A stretch of 5,637 nucleotides of DNA from DAMCAP01 sp964370205 (GCA_964370205.1 CAYJIK010000103.1:1-5637); one strand, 5' to 3'; counted from the stretch's first letter, positions 1-5,637 are shown. The notes: generated by a model from the sequence alone, not told the origin. Numbers and translations are program-made.

Positions 1-27
1 GGCGGAATGGTCAAGACCATTCCCTAC
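1..27. repeat. Short palindromic element (TGTAGGG family), possibly cut by the window edge
   Basis: Positions 4-11 (GGAATGGT) and 16-23 (ACCATTCC) form a perfect 8-bp stem with a 4-base loop, and the element ends CCCTAC. It matches 2842-2868 at 23 of 27 positions, with the differences confined to the six central bases. Read on the minus strand it begins GTAGGG, like the other palindromes in this window. There is no T-run after the stem, so it does not look like an intrinsic terminator. Whatever gene lies upstream is outside the window. Confidence 0.7.
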
Positions 28-108
28 GCAGTCTATGAGGTTGTAGAAATAAAAGTGGTGGATAACGAAGAGTGTCACAGTCTACCGCTCCTATCTAAAA
101 AGACTTAC

Positions 109-129
109 AGACGAACACTGAATTTGTCT
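109..129 (+). promoter_or_regulatory. Small hairpin in the gyrA leader
   Basis: AGACGAA (109-115) can pair with TTTGTCT (123-129) across a 7-base loop, with one G-U pair. It ends 15 bases before the Shine-Dalgarno of gyrA, so it would lie in the 5' leader of the mRNA if transcription starts upstream. A role is only a guess: the stem is short and could occur by chance. The rest of 28-155 shows no gene and no convincing -35/-10 pair. Confidence 0.2.
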
Positions 130-155
130 AAAAATAAAACCAAAAGAGGTATCTG

Positions 156-2681
156 ATGGACGAACAAAACACAAGCAAACTTATACATGTTGACATAGAA
201 AACGAGATGCGTGACAGCTTCCTTGACTATTCGATGTCCGTTATTGTCAGTAGAGCACTGCCCGATGTGCGTGACGGACTGAAGCCTGTTCACCGTAGGA
301 TAATATACACCCTCTACGAAAAGGGGATTTACTCGGATAGAGCGTACAGAAAGTGTGCTGATACCGTTGGTTCGGTGCTGGGTCAGTACCACCCGCACGG
401 TGACGCTTCTGTCTACGACGCACTTGTCCGTATGGCGCAGGACTTTTCTCTGCGTTACCCACTTGTGGACGGTCACGGTAACTTCGGTTCGGTGGACGGT
501 GACTCGGCTGCGGCTTATCGTTATACCGAGGCGAGGATGTCCAAACACTCGATGGCGATGGTAGAGGATATCGACAAGGAAACGATAGACTTCCAACCAA
601 ACTATGACGACCGTCTTGAAGAGCCTGTTGTACTCCCCAGCCGCTTCCCGAACTTGCTTGTGAACGGCTCGACAGGTATAGCGGTGGGTATGGCGACAAA
701 CATACCTCCTCACAACATGGGCGAGATAATCGACGGCGTTGTAATGCTGATAGACAACCCCGACGCCGCCCTTGAGGACCTTATGCGTGTGATAACAGGC
801 CCTGACTTCCCCACAGGTGGTACAATCATGGGGAGAAGTCAGATAAGAGCGGCTTATGGCACGGGGCGTGGTAAGATTATACTCCGTGGTAAGTCGCATA
901 TAGAGGACCACACAGGCGGACGTGAAAAGATAGTGGTCACCGAGATACCGTACGGTGTCAATAAAGCACGTCTTATAGAGAATATAGCTGACCTTGTGCG
1001 TGATAAGCGTGTTGAAGGTATATCCGACCTGCGTGACGAGAGTGACAGGGACGGTATGCGCATCGTTATAGAGCTGAAGAGGGACGTGTCCTCCGCTGTC
1101 ATCCTAAACAGACTCTATTCATACACACAGCTACAGGACACAGTAGGCGTCATAATGCTTGCCCTCCACAACAGGCAACCAAAGATAATGACGCTTAAAG
1201 AGATACTCACCCACTATATCGACTTCCAGCAGGAAATTATAGTACGCCGTACCACCTTTGACCTTAACAAGGCGATGGAGAGGGCGCACATACTGGAAGG
1301 TCTTAAAATAGCGCTAGACTTTATAGATGAAGTTATAGCACTTATCCGCTCAAAGCGGACAATTCCCGAGGCGAGAGCGGCGCTTGCACAGCGTTTCGGA
1401 CTGTCCGACCCACAGACACAGGCGATAACACAGTTTACGCTTGGTAGGCTTGCGGGGCTTGAGCAGGAGAAAATTCTGGAGGAACTCGCTTCGATTATGG
1501 AGAAAATTGAGGAGCTGAACAGAATACTTGCTAACAAGGACGTGCAAATGTCCATCATCAAGGAAGAACTGGGTGAGTACAGGGCAAAGTTCGCTGATGA
1601 ACGCCGCACCGACATTATGGAAGTGACAGGTGAAGTAGATATAGAAGATCTAATCCCCGTGACCGAGTGCGTTTTGACACTTACTCATTTCGGTTATGTT
1701 AAGCGTCAAGCGACTGACAGCTACCGCACACAGCGTAGAGGCGGTAGGGGTGTTTCGGGACTTACTCGCCGTGAGGAGGACTTTGTTACCGAGCTGTTTG
1801 TATGTTCGAGTCATGACCATATACTGTTCTTCACAACCAGGGGACGTGTCTATCGTCTGCGTGGTTTTGAGATACCGGAAAGCTCCAGAACGGCAAGGGG
1901 TACAAATATTATAAACCTACTACCGCTTGAAGAAGGCGAAAAGGTCACCACAACCATAAAACTGTCCTCCTTCTCGGAGCAAGGGTCAATGGTAATGGTG
2001 ACAAAGAGGGGTATAATAAAGCGTACCGACATAGCGTCGTTTAAGAATATTAGGAAGTCAGGGCTTGTTGCCATTAACCTCGATGAAGAGGACACACTTG
2101 CGCTTGTCCTGCTGACTGACGGCGACAGAGAACTGCTTGTTGCGACACGTCAGGGGCTTGCCATACGCTTTAACGAGCAGGACGCAAGAGAGCTAGGCCG
2201 TGCCGCACGTGGCGTAAAGGCTATTGCACTTTCGGCAGACGATGAAGTGGTGGGCGCTGTTATAGTATCGGAAGAAGCGAAACTGCTTACAGTCAGCGAA
2301 CTTGGACAGGGCAGACGTACATCGTTTGACAACTACCGCTTGCAGTCAAGAGGCGGCAAGGGAGTTACGAACTATAAGGTAGAGAAAAACAGTCAGGTGG
2401 CAGGAGTTGTTTCTGTTACAGATGAAGATGACGTTATACTGATATCGGATGACGGTATTATCATACGTATATCGGTGGCGGAGATAGCGGAACAGTCCCG
2501 TTACGGCGGAGGAGTGCGTGCTATGCGCCTTGCTGAGGGGACAAAGCTTGTGACGCTTGCACGTGCACTGAAAGAGGAGACCTCTGAGGAGGATATCGAA
2601 GAAACTGAAGAAGGCGAAGATGTTACGGCGGATGGTGGAGTAACCACTGACGGCGAAGATGTCGGCGAGGGCGATAATTAG
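156..2681 (+). CDS. gyrA: DNA gyrase subunit A
   Basis: GyrA is the breakage-reunion subunit of gyrase; with GyrB (A2B2) it introduces negative supercoils using ATP. The 841-residue product is of normal Gram-positive length. Residues 1 to about 500 form the cleavage core: a winged-helix region with HPHGD (79-83), catalytic tyrosine Y123 in RYTE, the tower, and a long helical segment around 430-480 leading to the dimer gate. From about 500 the beta-pinwheel DNA-wrapping domain begins, with the GyrA-box QRRGGRG at 526-532, which separates GyrA from ParC. A degenerate box-like repeat, QSRGGKG, lies at 730-736. Residues 807-841 form a tail with 17 Asp/Glu and no Lys/Arg. The quinolone-pocket position equal to E. 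coli Ser83 is Ala84; the Asp87 equivalent is kept as D88. The ATG start follows AGAGG (145-149) with 6 bases between, and the N-terminus fits family starts. gyrB is not in the window. No intrinsic terminator follows. Confidence 0.98.
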   Translation: MDEQNTSKLIHVDIENEMRDSFLDYSMSVIVSRALPDVRDGLKPVHRRIIYTLYEKGIYSDRAYRKCADTVGSVLGQYHPHGDASVYDALVRMAQDFSLRYPLVDGHGNFGSVDGDSAAAYRYTEARMSKHSMAMVEDIDKETIDFQPNYDDRLEEPVVLPSRFPNLLVNGSTGIAVGMATNIPPHNMGEIIDGVVMLIDNPDAALEDLMRVITGPDFPTGGTIMGRSQIRAAYGTGRGKIILRGKSHIEDHTGGREKIVVTEIPYGVNKARLIENIADLVRDKRVEGISDLRDESDRDGMRIVIELKRDVSSAVILNRLYSYTQLQDTVGVIMLALHNRQPKIMTLKEILTHYIDFQQEIIVRRTTFDLNKAMERAHILEGLKIALDFIDEVIALIRSKRTIPEARAALAQRFGLSDPQTQAITQFTLGRLAGLEQEKILEELASIMEKIEELNRILANKDVQMSIIKEELGEYRAKFADERRTDIMEVTGEVDIEDLIPVTECVLTLTHFGYVKRQATDSYRTQRRGGRGVSGLTRREEDFVTELFVCSSHDHILFFTTRGRVYRLRGFEIPESSRTARGTNIINLLPLEEGEKVTTTIKLSSFSEQGSMVMVTKRGIIKRTDIASFKNIRKSGLVAINLDEEDTLALVLLTDGDRELLVATRQGLAIRFNEQDARELGRAARGVKAIALSADDEVVGAVIVSEEAKLLTVSELGQGRRTSFDNYRLQSRGGKGVTNYKVEKNSQVAGVVSVTDEDDVILISDDGIIIRISVAEIAEQSRYGGGVRAMRLAEGTKLVTLARALKEETSEEDIEETEEGEDVTADGGVTTDGEDVGEGDN

Positions 2682-2704
2682 CCTATATAACGGTGGTATA
2701 TTGC

Positions 2705-2776
2705 TGTAGGGGTGCACCTATGTGTGCGCCCGACGCCAATGCACCTACAGACAAAGAGTGGTTATATGTTGCGAAT
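2705..2776. repeat. TGTAGGGG palindromic repeat, tandem unit 1 (72 bp)
   Basis: This unit starts TGTAGGGG and contains GGGTGCAC (2710-2717) facing GTGCGCCC (2724-2731) across a 6-base loop, an 8-bp stem with one T-G pair. A second inverted match, TGCACCTACA at 2740-2749, mirrors the first bases of the unit apart from two extra G, so 2705-2749 looks like a roughly 45-bp element with TGTAGG/CCTACA ends. It is followed exactly 72 bp later by a related unit. No T-run follows the stem, so a role as intrinsic terminator of gyrA is not supported. Confidence 0.75.
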
Positions 2777-2848
2777 TGTAGGGGCGCACCTGTGTGTGCG
2801 CCCGACACCATTACCTCCACAGGCAAAACAGTTATATTAGTGGCGGAA
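2777..2848. repeat. TGTAGGGG palindromic repeat, tandem unit 2
   Basis: This is the second unit of the tandem pair. GGGCGCAC (2782-2789) pairs perfectly with GTGCGCCC (2796-2803) across a 6-base loop. The first 30 bases differ from unit 1 at only two positions, and both changes improve or preserve the hairpin: the T-G pair of unit 1 is C-G here. The second half has diverged, and the right-hand CCTACA end is altered to CTCCACA. Its 3' end merges with the next palindrome, which starts at 2842. Confidence 0.75.
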
Positions 2849-2869
2849 TGGTCTTGAATATTCCCTACA
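2842..2869. repeat. Second copy of the GGCGGAATGGTC palindrome, upstream of hflX
   Basis: This copy shares 12 bases at its left end and 9 at its right with positions 1-27. Its stem is decayed: only GGAAT (2845-2849) against ATTCC (2860-2864) remains. It ends CCCTACA (2863-2869), which is the inverse of the TGTAGGG that opens unit 1 at 2705, so the whole block 2705-2869 is bounded by 7-bp inverted ends. It finishes 9 bases before the hflX Shine-Dalgarno (AAAGGAG, 2878-2884). Confidence 0.65.
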
Positions 2870-2890
2870 TTTCCTAGAAAGGAGCAACCT

Positions 2891-4074
2891 ATGGAGCAAA
2901 ACGAAGCTAAAAAGGTCAGCACGCTGCTTATAGCTGTCGACCTCGGCGACTACGATATTGACATCTCGCTTTTGGAGCTTAGAGAGCTCTGTGAAGCGGC
3001 AGGTGCTGAAGTGGTTGCTGATATAGTGCAGAAAAGAACCTCGCCCGACACCGCTACCTATATAGGCAGCGGACGACTGGACGAGGCGAAACTGTTTATA
3101 GAGAATAACGAGATTGAGCTGGTGGTGTTTGACTGTGAGCTGTCCGGCAGTCAGATAAAGAATATCGAGAATGTCCTTGATGTTCGAGTTATAGACCGCA
3201 CTATGCTTATTCTTGACATCTTCGCTACCCGTGCTGTGACAGCTGAGGGTAAGCTACAGGTGGAGCTGGCGCAACAGCGTTATATACTTCCGCGGTTGGT
3301 GGGTGTTGGACAGAGCATGTCCCGACTGGGCGGCGGCATAGGTACAAGAGGACCGGGCGAGACCAAGCTTGAGAGCGACCGTAGGCATATACGCCGTAGG
3401 GTGAAAGCGCTTGAGGAGGAACTTGAGCGATTGTCGGGACGACGTAAACTTATTCGTGAACGACGCAAAAAGGACATGATGCCGACAGTGTCGGTGGTGG
3501 GGTACACAAATGTAGGGAAAACGACGCTGACAGGTAGATTGACAGACGAGGCACTGGTTGGCGAGGACAGGCTGTTTGCGACACTTGACCCCACAGCACG
3601 TGCTTTGAAACTACCTGACGGACGAGTGGTACTACTGGTGGACACGGTAGGGCTTGTCCGCCGACTACCGCACCATCTTGTGCAGGCGTTTCGTTCTACT
3701 CTGGAGGAAGCAGTCGAAGCTGACCTTGTGCTGAATGTCTGCGATGCGTCGTCGACAGAGCTTGAGGAACAGATAAATGTCACCACTGAGTTGCTTAGTT
3801 CACTGGGGCGTGCTGATGTCCCGATAATAACGGTTGTAAACAAGTGGGACAAGGCGATACCGTTACACATACCGTCACGGACAGAGCATGTATGTAAAAT
3901 CTCCGCCAAGACAGGCGACGGCATGGACAACCTACTCAGGATGATATCGGAACTGCTACCGTCCACCCACAGGCGCAGACAGCTGGTGCTACCGTACAGC
4001 CACGGACATTTGCTGGCGGCTATCAGGGAGAACGGCAAGATATTTTCCGAGGAATATACCGAGGACGGCATAGC
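2891..4074 (+). CDS. hflX: GTPase HflX (3' end lost in assembly gap)
   Basis: HflX is a cytoplasmic translation-associated GTPase that binds the 50S E-site region and splits stalled or hibernating 70S ribosomes, especially under heat or antibiotic stress. The 394 readable residues hold, in order, the N-terminal HflX domain with YIGSGRLDEAK (57-67), the family signature GGGIGTRGPGETKLESDRR (147-165), a charged predicted coiled coil (about 162-196), then the G domain: G1 GYTNVGKT (204-211), switch I FATLDPT (229-235), G3 DTVG (251-254) within the family-typical DTVGLVRRLPHHLVQAF, G4 NKWD (317-320) and G5 SAK (338-340). The short C-terminal domain begins but stops at EDGIA at the N run. Family length of roughly 410-430 residues implies only about 20-35 residues are missing. 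The ATG start has AAAGGAG (2878-2884) 6 bases upstream. Any continuation in frame past the gap to 4339 is an artefact: that sequence is not HflX-like. It follows gyrA after 209 bp of repeats. Confidence 0.95.
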
Positions 4075-4174
4075 NNNNNNNNNNNNNNNNNNNNNNNNNN
4101 NNNNNNNNNNNNNNNNNNNNNNNNNNNNNNNNNNNNNNNNNNNNNNNNNNNNNNNNNNNNNNNNNNNNNNNNNN
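4075..4174. other. Assembly gap of 100 N
   Basis: Exactly 100 undetermined bases. A round figure of this kind is usually a placeholder for a scaffold join of unknown size, so the real distance between hflX and the following DNA cannot be measured, and further genes could be hidden. The hflX stop codon must lie here. GC-rich palindromic sequence begins within 40 bases of the right edge, which would explain why assembly broke. Confidence 0.97.
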
Positions 4175-4212
4175 GCTAAACCCCAACAGGTCACGGGCGT
4201 AGATAAAAACGT

Positions 4213-4307
4213 TCGGGGGCGCCCGCCGGTCAAGCACTCGGGCTTTACCGCCCACCACCCACCGAACCACCATCTCCGAGCACCTGACCGCCCCTGCGCC
4301 CCCTACG
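4213..4307. repeat. GC-rich imperfect inverted repeat with a C-rich loop
   Basis: About 29 bases at 4213-4241 are mirrored imperfectly by 4276-4305. The core pair is CGGTCAAGCACTCGG (4227-4241) against CCGAGCACCTGACCG (4276-4290), matching at 12 of 15 positions, and outside it GGGGGCGC (4215-4222) faces GCGCCCCC. The 34 bases between are C-rich with almost no G. The right end, CCCTACG, reads CGTAGGGGG on the minus strand, so it looks like a larger member of the TGTAGGGG family. Its base composition is much richer in GC than the flanking genes. The remaining bases of 4175-4427 carry no gene I can support. Confidence 0.55.
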
Positions 4308-4413
4308 CTCTACCACTGTCTTGTTTGGCTGGGGAATAAGAGCGAGAGAGCCAGTTTCAGCATTAAAAAACACCTGATGATTACACTTCACAGATGTAAA
4401 AAAATTAATATAC

Positions 4414-4420
4414 AGGAGGA
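4414..4420 (+). promoter_or_regulatory. Strong Shine-Dalgarno that fixes the acetyltransferase start
   Basis: AGGAGGA, extended by a further G, is close to a perfect complement of the 16S rRNA 3' end and lies 7 bases before the ATG at 4428. The reading frame stays open back to an ATG at 4377, but that codon has no Shine-Dalgarno and would add 17 residues unrelated to the family, so 4428 is the start. Confidence 0.9.
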
Positions 4421-4427
4421 GTACACA

Positions 4428-5255
4428 ATGGACATCAAACTAAAAAAAGCAATCAGAGAAGAAATACCGATCTACACCGAAATTGAAAAGGGCGCAACCC
4501 CCGGGCTACAGTACGTAGAGCCGGTGTTTGACGTGTTTGAGAAGAGTGTCGGCGAGTTTACAGTCGCTGAGGTGGACGGCAAGCCTGTAGGCATCGGTAA
4601 GCTTACAGTGCTGTACGATGGCTCTGCATGGCTTGAAACGCTAAGGGTACTCCCCGACATGCAAGGCAAGGGTATCGGCAAGGAGATATATAAGCGCTAC
4701 TTTGAGCAGGCAAAAGAGCTGAACATACCGGCGATGAGAATGTACACAGGCTTTTCTAACAAGGCGAGCAAGGGTCTTGCCGAGCGTTACGGTTTCACAC
4801 ATGACGGCACATTCAGAGGCTACAACCTGACAGCAGGTCTGACAGGCGACAAGGGCAGTTTCACACTCGTCACCGACTCTGAAAAAGCGTGGGAACTCTT
4901 AAAGCCCCACTTTGACTACGCAGGTGGCTACCTCGTGCAAAACCGCACCTTCTACGAGTTTAACGAAGCGACTGTCAAGGGTATGTGCGCCGACAATATG
5001 ATATACACAGACAGCGACGGCAACATCGCCGTAGCAGGCGCACGCTTTATGGAGAATGTCGCACTGCATCTACTGTTTATGCACGGAGATCTCGGAAAAT
5101 GTGTGTCCTTCGCTAAAGCGCTGGCAGCGGAGCGTACTGTCCCTAAGCTGACAATGACATTTACACTGGAGAATCCCACCGTGGAGCAGTGTCTTATAGA
5201 CAACGGCTTTGAGAAGGAGCGGTCTGACCTTATTACTATGCTCTATGGGAAATAG
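4428..5255 (+). CDS. GNAT-family N-acetyltransferase, apparent tandem-GNAT architecture
   Basis: This 275-residue protein probably transfers an acetyl group from acetyl-CoA to an amine; the substrate cannot be told. The N-terminal half is a clear GNAT domain: a beta-strand pair around 43-62 (FTVAEVDGKPVGIGKL), then the acetyl-CoA motif LRVLPDMQGKGIGKEI (72-87) with the pyrophosphate loop Q79-G80-K81-G82-I83-G84, and the NKAS...LAERYGF segment (111-123) typical of the last conserved helix and strand. Residues about 150-275 lack that loop but end NPTVEQCLIDNGFEKER (249-265), which resembles the same late GNAT motif, so the C-terminal half looks like a second, degenerate GNAT fold. No signal peptide or membrane segment is seen; it should be cytosolic. 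The last two codons and the stop lie inside the left arm of a long inverted repeat, so the natural C-terminus may have been altered by a repeat element. It has its own strong ribosome site. No promoter is convincing upstream. Confidence 0.85.
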   Translation: MDIKLKKAIREEIPIYTEIEKGATPGLQYVEPVFDVFEKSVGEFTVAEVDGKPVGIGKLTVLYDGSAWLETLRVLPDMQGKGIGKEIYKRYFEQAKELNIPAMRMYTGFSNKASKGLAERYGFTHDGTFRGYNLTAGLTGDKGSFTLVTDSEKAWELLKPHFDYAGGYLVQNRTFYEFNEATVKGMCADNMIYTDSDGNIAVAGARFMENVALHLLFMHGDLGKCVSFAKALAAERTVPKLTMTFTLENPTVEQCLIDNGFEKERSDLITMLYGK

Positions 5256-5285
5256 ATGAAAGCAACGGCTTTCATCTATTTCCCA
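5246..5285. repeat. 17-bp perfect hairpin spanning the acetyltransferase stop codon
   Basis: The arm at 5246-5262 (TGGGAAATAGATGAAAG) is the exact reverse complement of 5269-5285, with a 6-base loop CAACGG. The TAG stop (5253-5255) is inside the left arm. The right arm is the core of the downstream tandem units, present in all four of them in the same orientation, so the left arm is the only inverted copy and marks the left border of the array. No T-run follows, so this is not a standard intrinsic terminator, although it could protect the 3' end of the mRNA. Confidence 0.85.
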
Positions 5286-5288
5286 AAG

Positions 5289-5365
5289 GAAGTTCTGTGT
5301 TTTTCGGTCACTGACCGAAATCTGATATGTCGCATAAGGCGACCTATCAGACCACACAGAACTTC
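5289..5365. repeat. Three-way-junction palindromic block, copy 1
   Basis: A 12-bp outer stem, GAAGTTCTGTGT (5289-5300) with ACACAGAACTTC (5354-5365), encloses two arms. Arm 1 is TTTCGGTC (5302-5309) with GACCGAAA (5313-5320), 8 bp and a 3-base loop. Arm 2 is TCTGATA (5321-5327) with TATCAGA (5345-5351), then one mismatch and an inner stem GTCGC (5329-5333) with GCGAC (5339-5343) around a 5-base loop. Only three bases (5301, 5352, 5353) are left unpaired at the junction. It could be a structured RNA or a small non-autonomous mobile element; I recognise no named family. Confidence 0.75.
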
Positions 5366-5411
5366 GGGGTTGTGGGGATTTTGGGCAACGGCTTTCATCT
5401 ATTTCCCAAAG

Positions 5412-5488
5412 GAAGTTCTGTGTTTTTCGGCCACTGACCGAAATCTGATATGTCGCTTAAGGCGACCTATCAGCCCACACAGAACTTC
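5412..5488. repeat. Three-way-junction palindromic block, copy 2
   Basis: Same layout as copy 1, 123 bp further on: outer stem 5412-5423 with 5477-5488, arm 1 5425-5432 with 5436-5443, arm 2 5444-5450 with 5468-5474. Of its three differences from copy 1, T to C at 5431 creates a C-A mismatch in arm 1, A to C at 5474 removes the terminal pair of arm 2, and A to T at 5457 is in a loop. None is compensated, so this copy is slightly weaker and gives no covariation support for a selected RNA fold. Confidence 0.75.
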
Positions 5489-5620
5489 GGGGTTGTGGGG
5501 ATTTTGGGCTACGGCTTTCATCTATTTCCCAAAGGTTGTGGGGATTTTGGGCTACGGCTTTCATCTATTTCCCAAAGGTTGTGGGGATTTGGGGTATTGG
5601 CTTTCATTTTGCCTATCAAA

Positions 5621-5637
5621 TGTAGGGGCGACCTGTG
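5621..5637. repeat. Start of another TGTAGGGG palindromic element, cut by the window end
   Basis: The last 17 bases read TGTAGGGGCGACCTGTG, matching the first part of the tandem units at 2705 and 2777 except that GCAC is replaced by CGAC-type stem bases. The expected right arm (a GGTCGCCC-like sequence) would lie just outside the window. It directly abuts the decayed end of the 43/123-bp array. Confidence 0.6.

Larger units (their letters stand above)
5263..5594. repeat. Tandem array: two 123-bp units followed by two 43-bp units
   Basis: Units lie at 5263-5385, 5386-5508, 5509-5551 and 5552-5594. Units 1 and 2 differ at three of 123 positions; units 3 and 4 differ at one of 43. The short unit equals the long unit with an 80-bp internal block removed (5290-5369 in unit 1, placement uncertain by up to two bases because GG occurs at both edges). 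Every unit contains the CTTTCATCTATTTCCC core and a G-rich end (GTGGGGATTT). CCCAAA and TTTGGG in each unit can pair and close the unit. A decayed fifth start, TTGGCTTTCAT, follows at 5598-5608. No open reading frame here looks coding. Confidence 0.9.

Noticed and set aside
105..911. 268-residue minus-strand frame opposite gyrA
   Set aside because: It is the antisense shadow of the conserved GyrA core; its sequence is rich in Val, Arg and His with no family signature.
2833..2838. TATATT as a -10 box for hflX
   Set aside because: It matches TATAAT at five of six bases, but no good -35 lies 16-18 bases upstream, and the same TATAT string recurs before each repeat unit, so it is more simply part of the repeat.
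2841..2870. tRNA-like start (GGCGGAATGG)
   Set aside because: It resembles the 5' end of some tRNAs, but no acceptor partner, T-arm or anticodon arm follows; the sequence is a 27-bp palindrome also found at 1-27.
3989..4273. Minus-strand open frames running from hflX antisense through the N run into 4273
   Set aside because: They exist only because N codons are not stops; they lie opposite a certain gene and a palindromic repeat, and show no recognisable motif or ribosome site.
4377..4427. Upstream ATG giving a 17-residue longer acetyltransferase
   Set aside because: No Shine-Dalgarno precedes 4377, while AGGAGGA sits 7 bases before the ATG at 4428, and the extra residues do not resemble a GNAT start.
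5246..5300. Intrinsic terminator for the acetyltransferase gene
   Set aside because: The stem is strong but is followed by CCCAAAGGAAG and not by a T-run; the later run of five T at 5300-5304 is inside another palindrome and not next to the stem.
5070..5357. 95-residue minus-strand frame entering the repeat array
   Set aside because: Most of it is antisense to the acetyltransferase gene and its first part is repeat sequence; no domain is recognisable.
5263..5594. CRISPR array
   Set aside because: Repeats are directly adjacent with no unique spacers; the units are 123 and 43 bp and contain strong internal palindromes, which fits a tandem satellite and not CRISPR.

Overview
The window is a stretch of draft chromosome from a Gram-positive bacterium, most probably a gut-type clostridium of the Oscillospiraceae/Ruminococcaceae group. 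The evidence is strong purine-rich Shine-Dalgarno sites, moderate GC with many ATA, AGG and AGA codons, a GyrA and HflX of Firmicutes-like sequence, and intergenic DNA holding short palindromes that start TGTAGGGG, which I recall as common in that group. Genus cannot be read from the sequence. A run of exactly 100 N (4075-4174) marks an assembly gap, probably of unknown true length.

Layout. Three genes lie on the + strand. gyrA (156-2681) is complete and encodes DNA gyrase subunit A. hflX (2891-4074) encodes the ribosome-splitting GTPase HflX and loses its last few residues and stop in the gap. A GNAT-family acetyltransferase gene (4428-5255) is complete and starts at an ATG behind a near-perfect Shine-Dalgarno. 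There is no partner gene for gyrA in view, no obvious pathway linking the three, and no clear intrinsic terminator between them.

The intergenic DNA is the unusual part. Short palindromic elements with TGTAGG/CCTACA-type ends occur at 1-27, 2705-2776, 2777-2848, 2842-2869, 4213-4307 and 5621-5637, so every intergenic space carries at least one. Downstream of the acetyltransferase gene is a different array (5263-5594): two 123-bp units that are 120/123 identical, then two 43-bp units that equal the 123-bp unit minus an internal 80-bp block. That block can fold into a three-way junction with a 12-bp closing stem. The array opens with an inverted copy of its own core that overlaps the acetyltransferase gene, so the stop codon of that gene lies inside a 17-bp perfect stem.

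No defence, CRISPR, phage or biosynthetic system is visible. The genes are ordinary housekeeping or accessory genes; the repeat elements are the only candidates for something undescribed.
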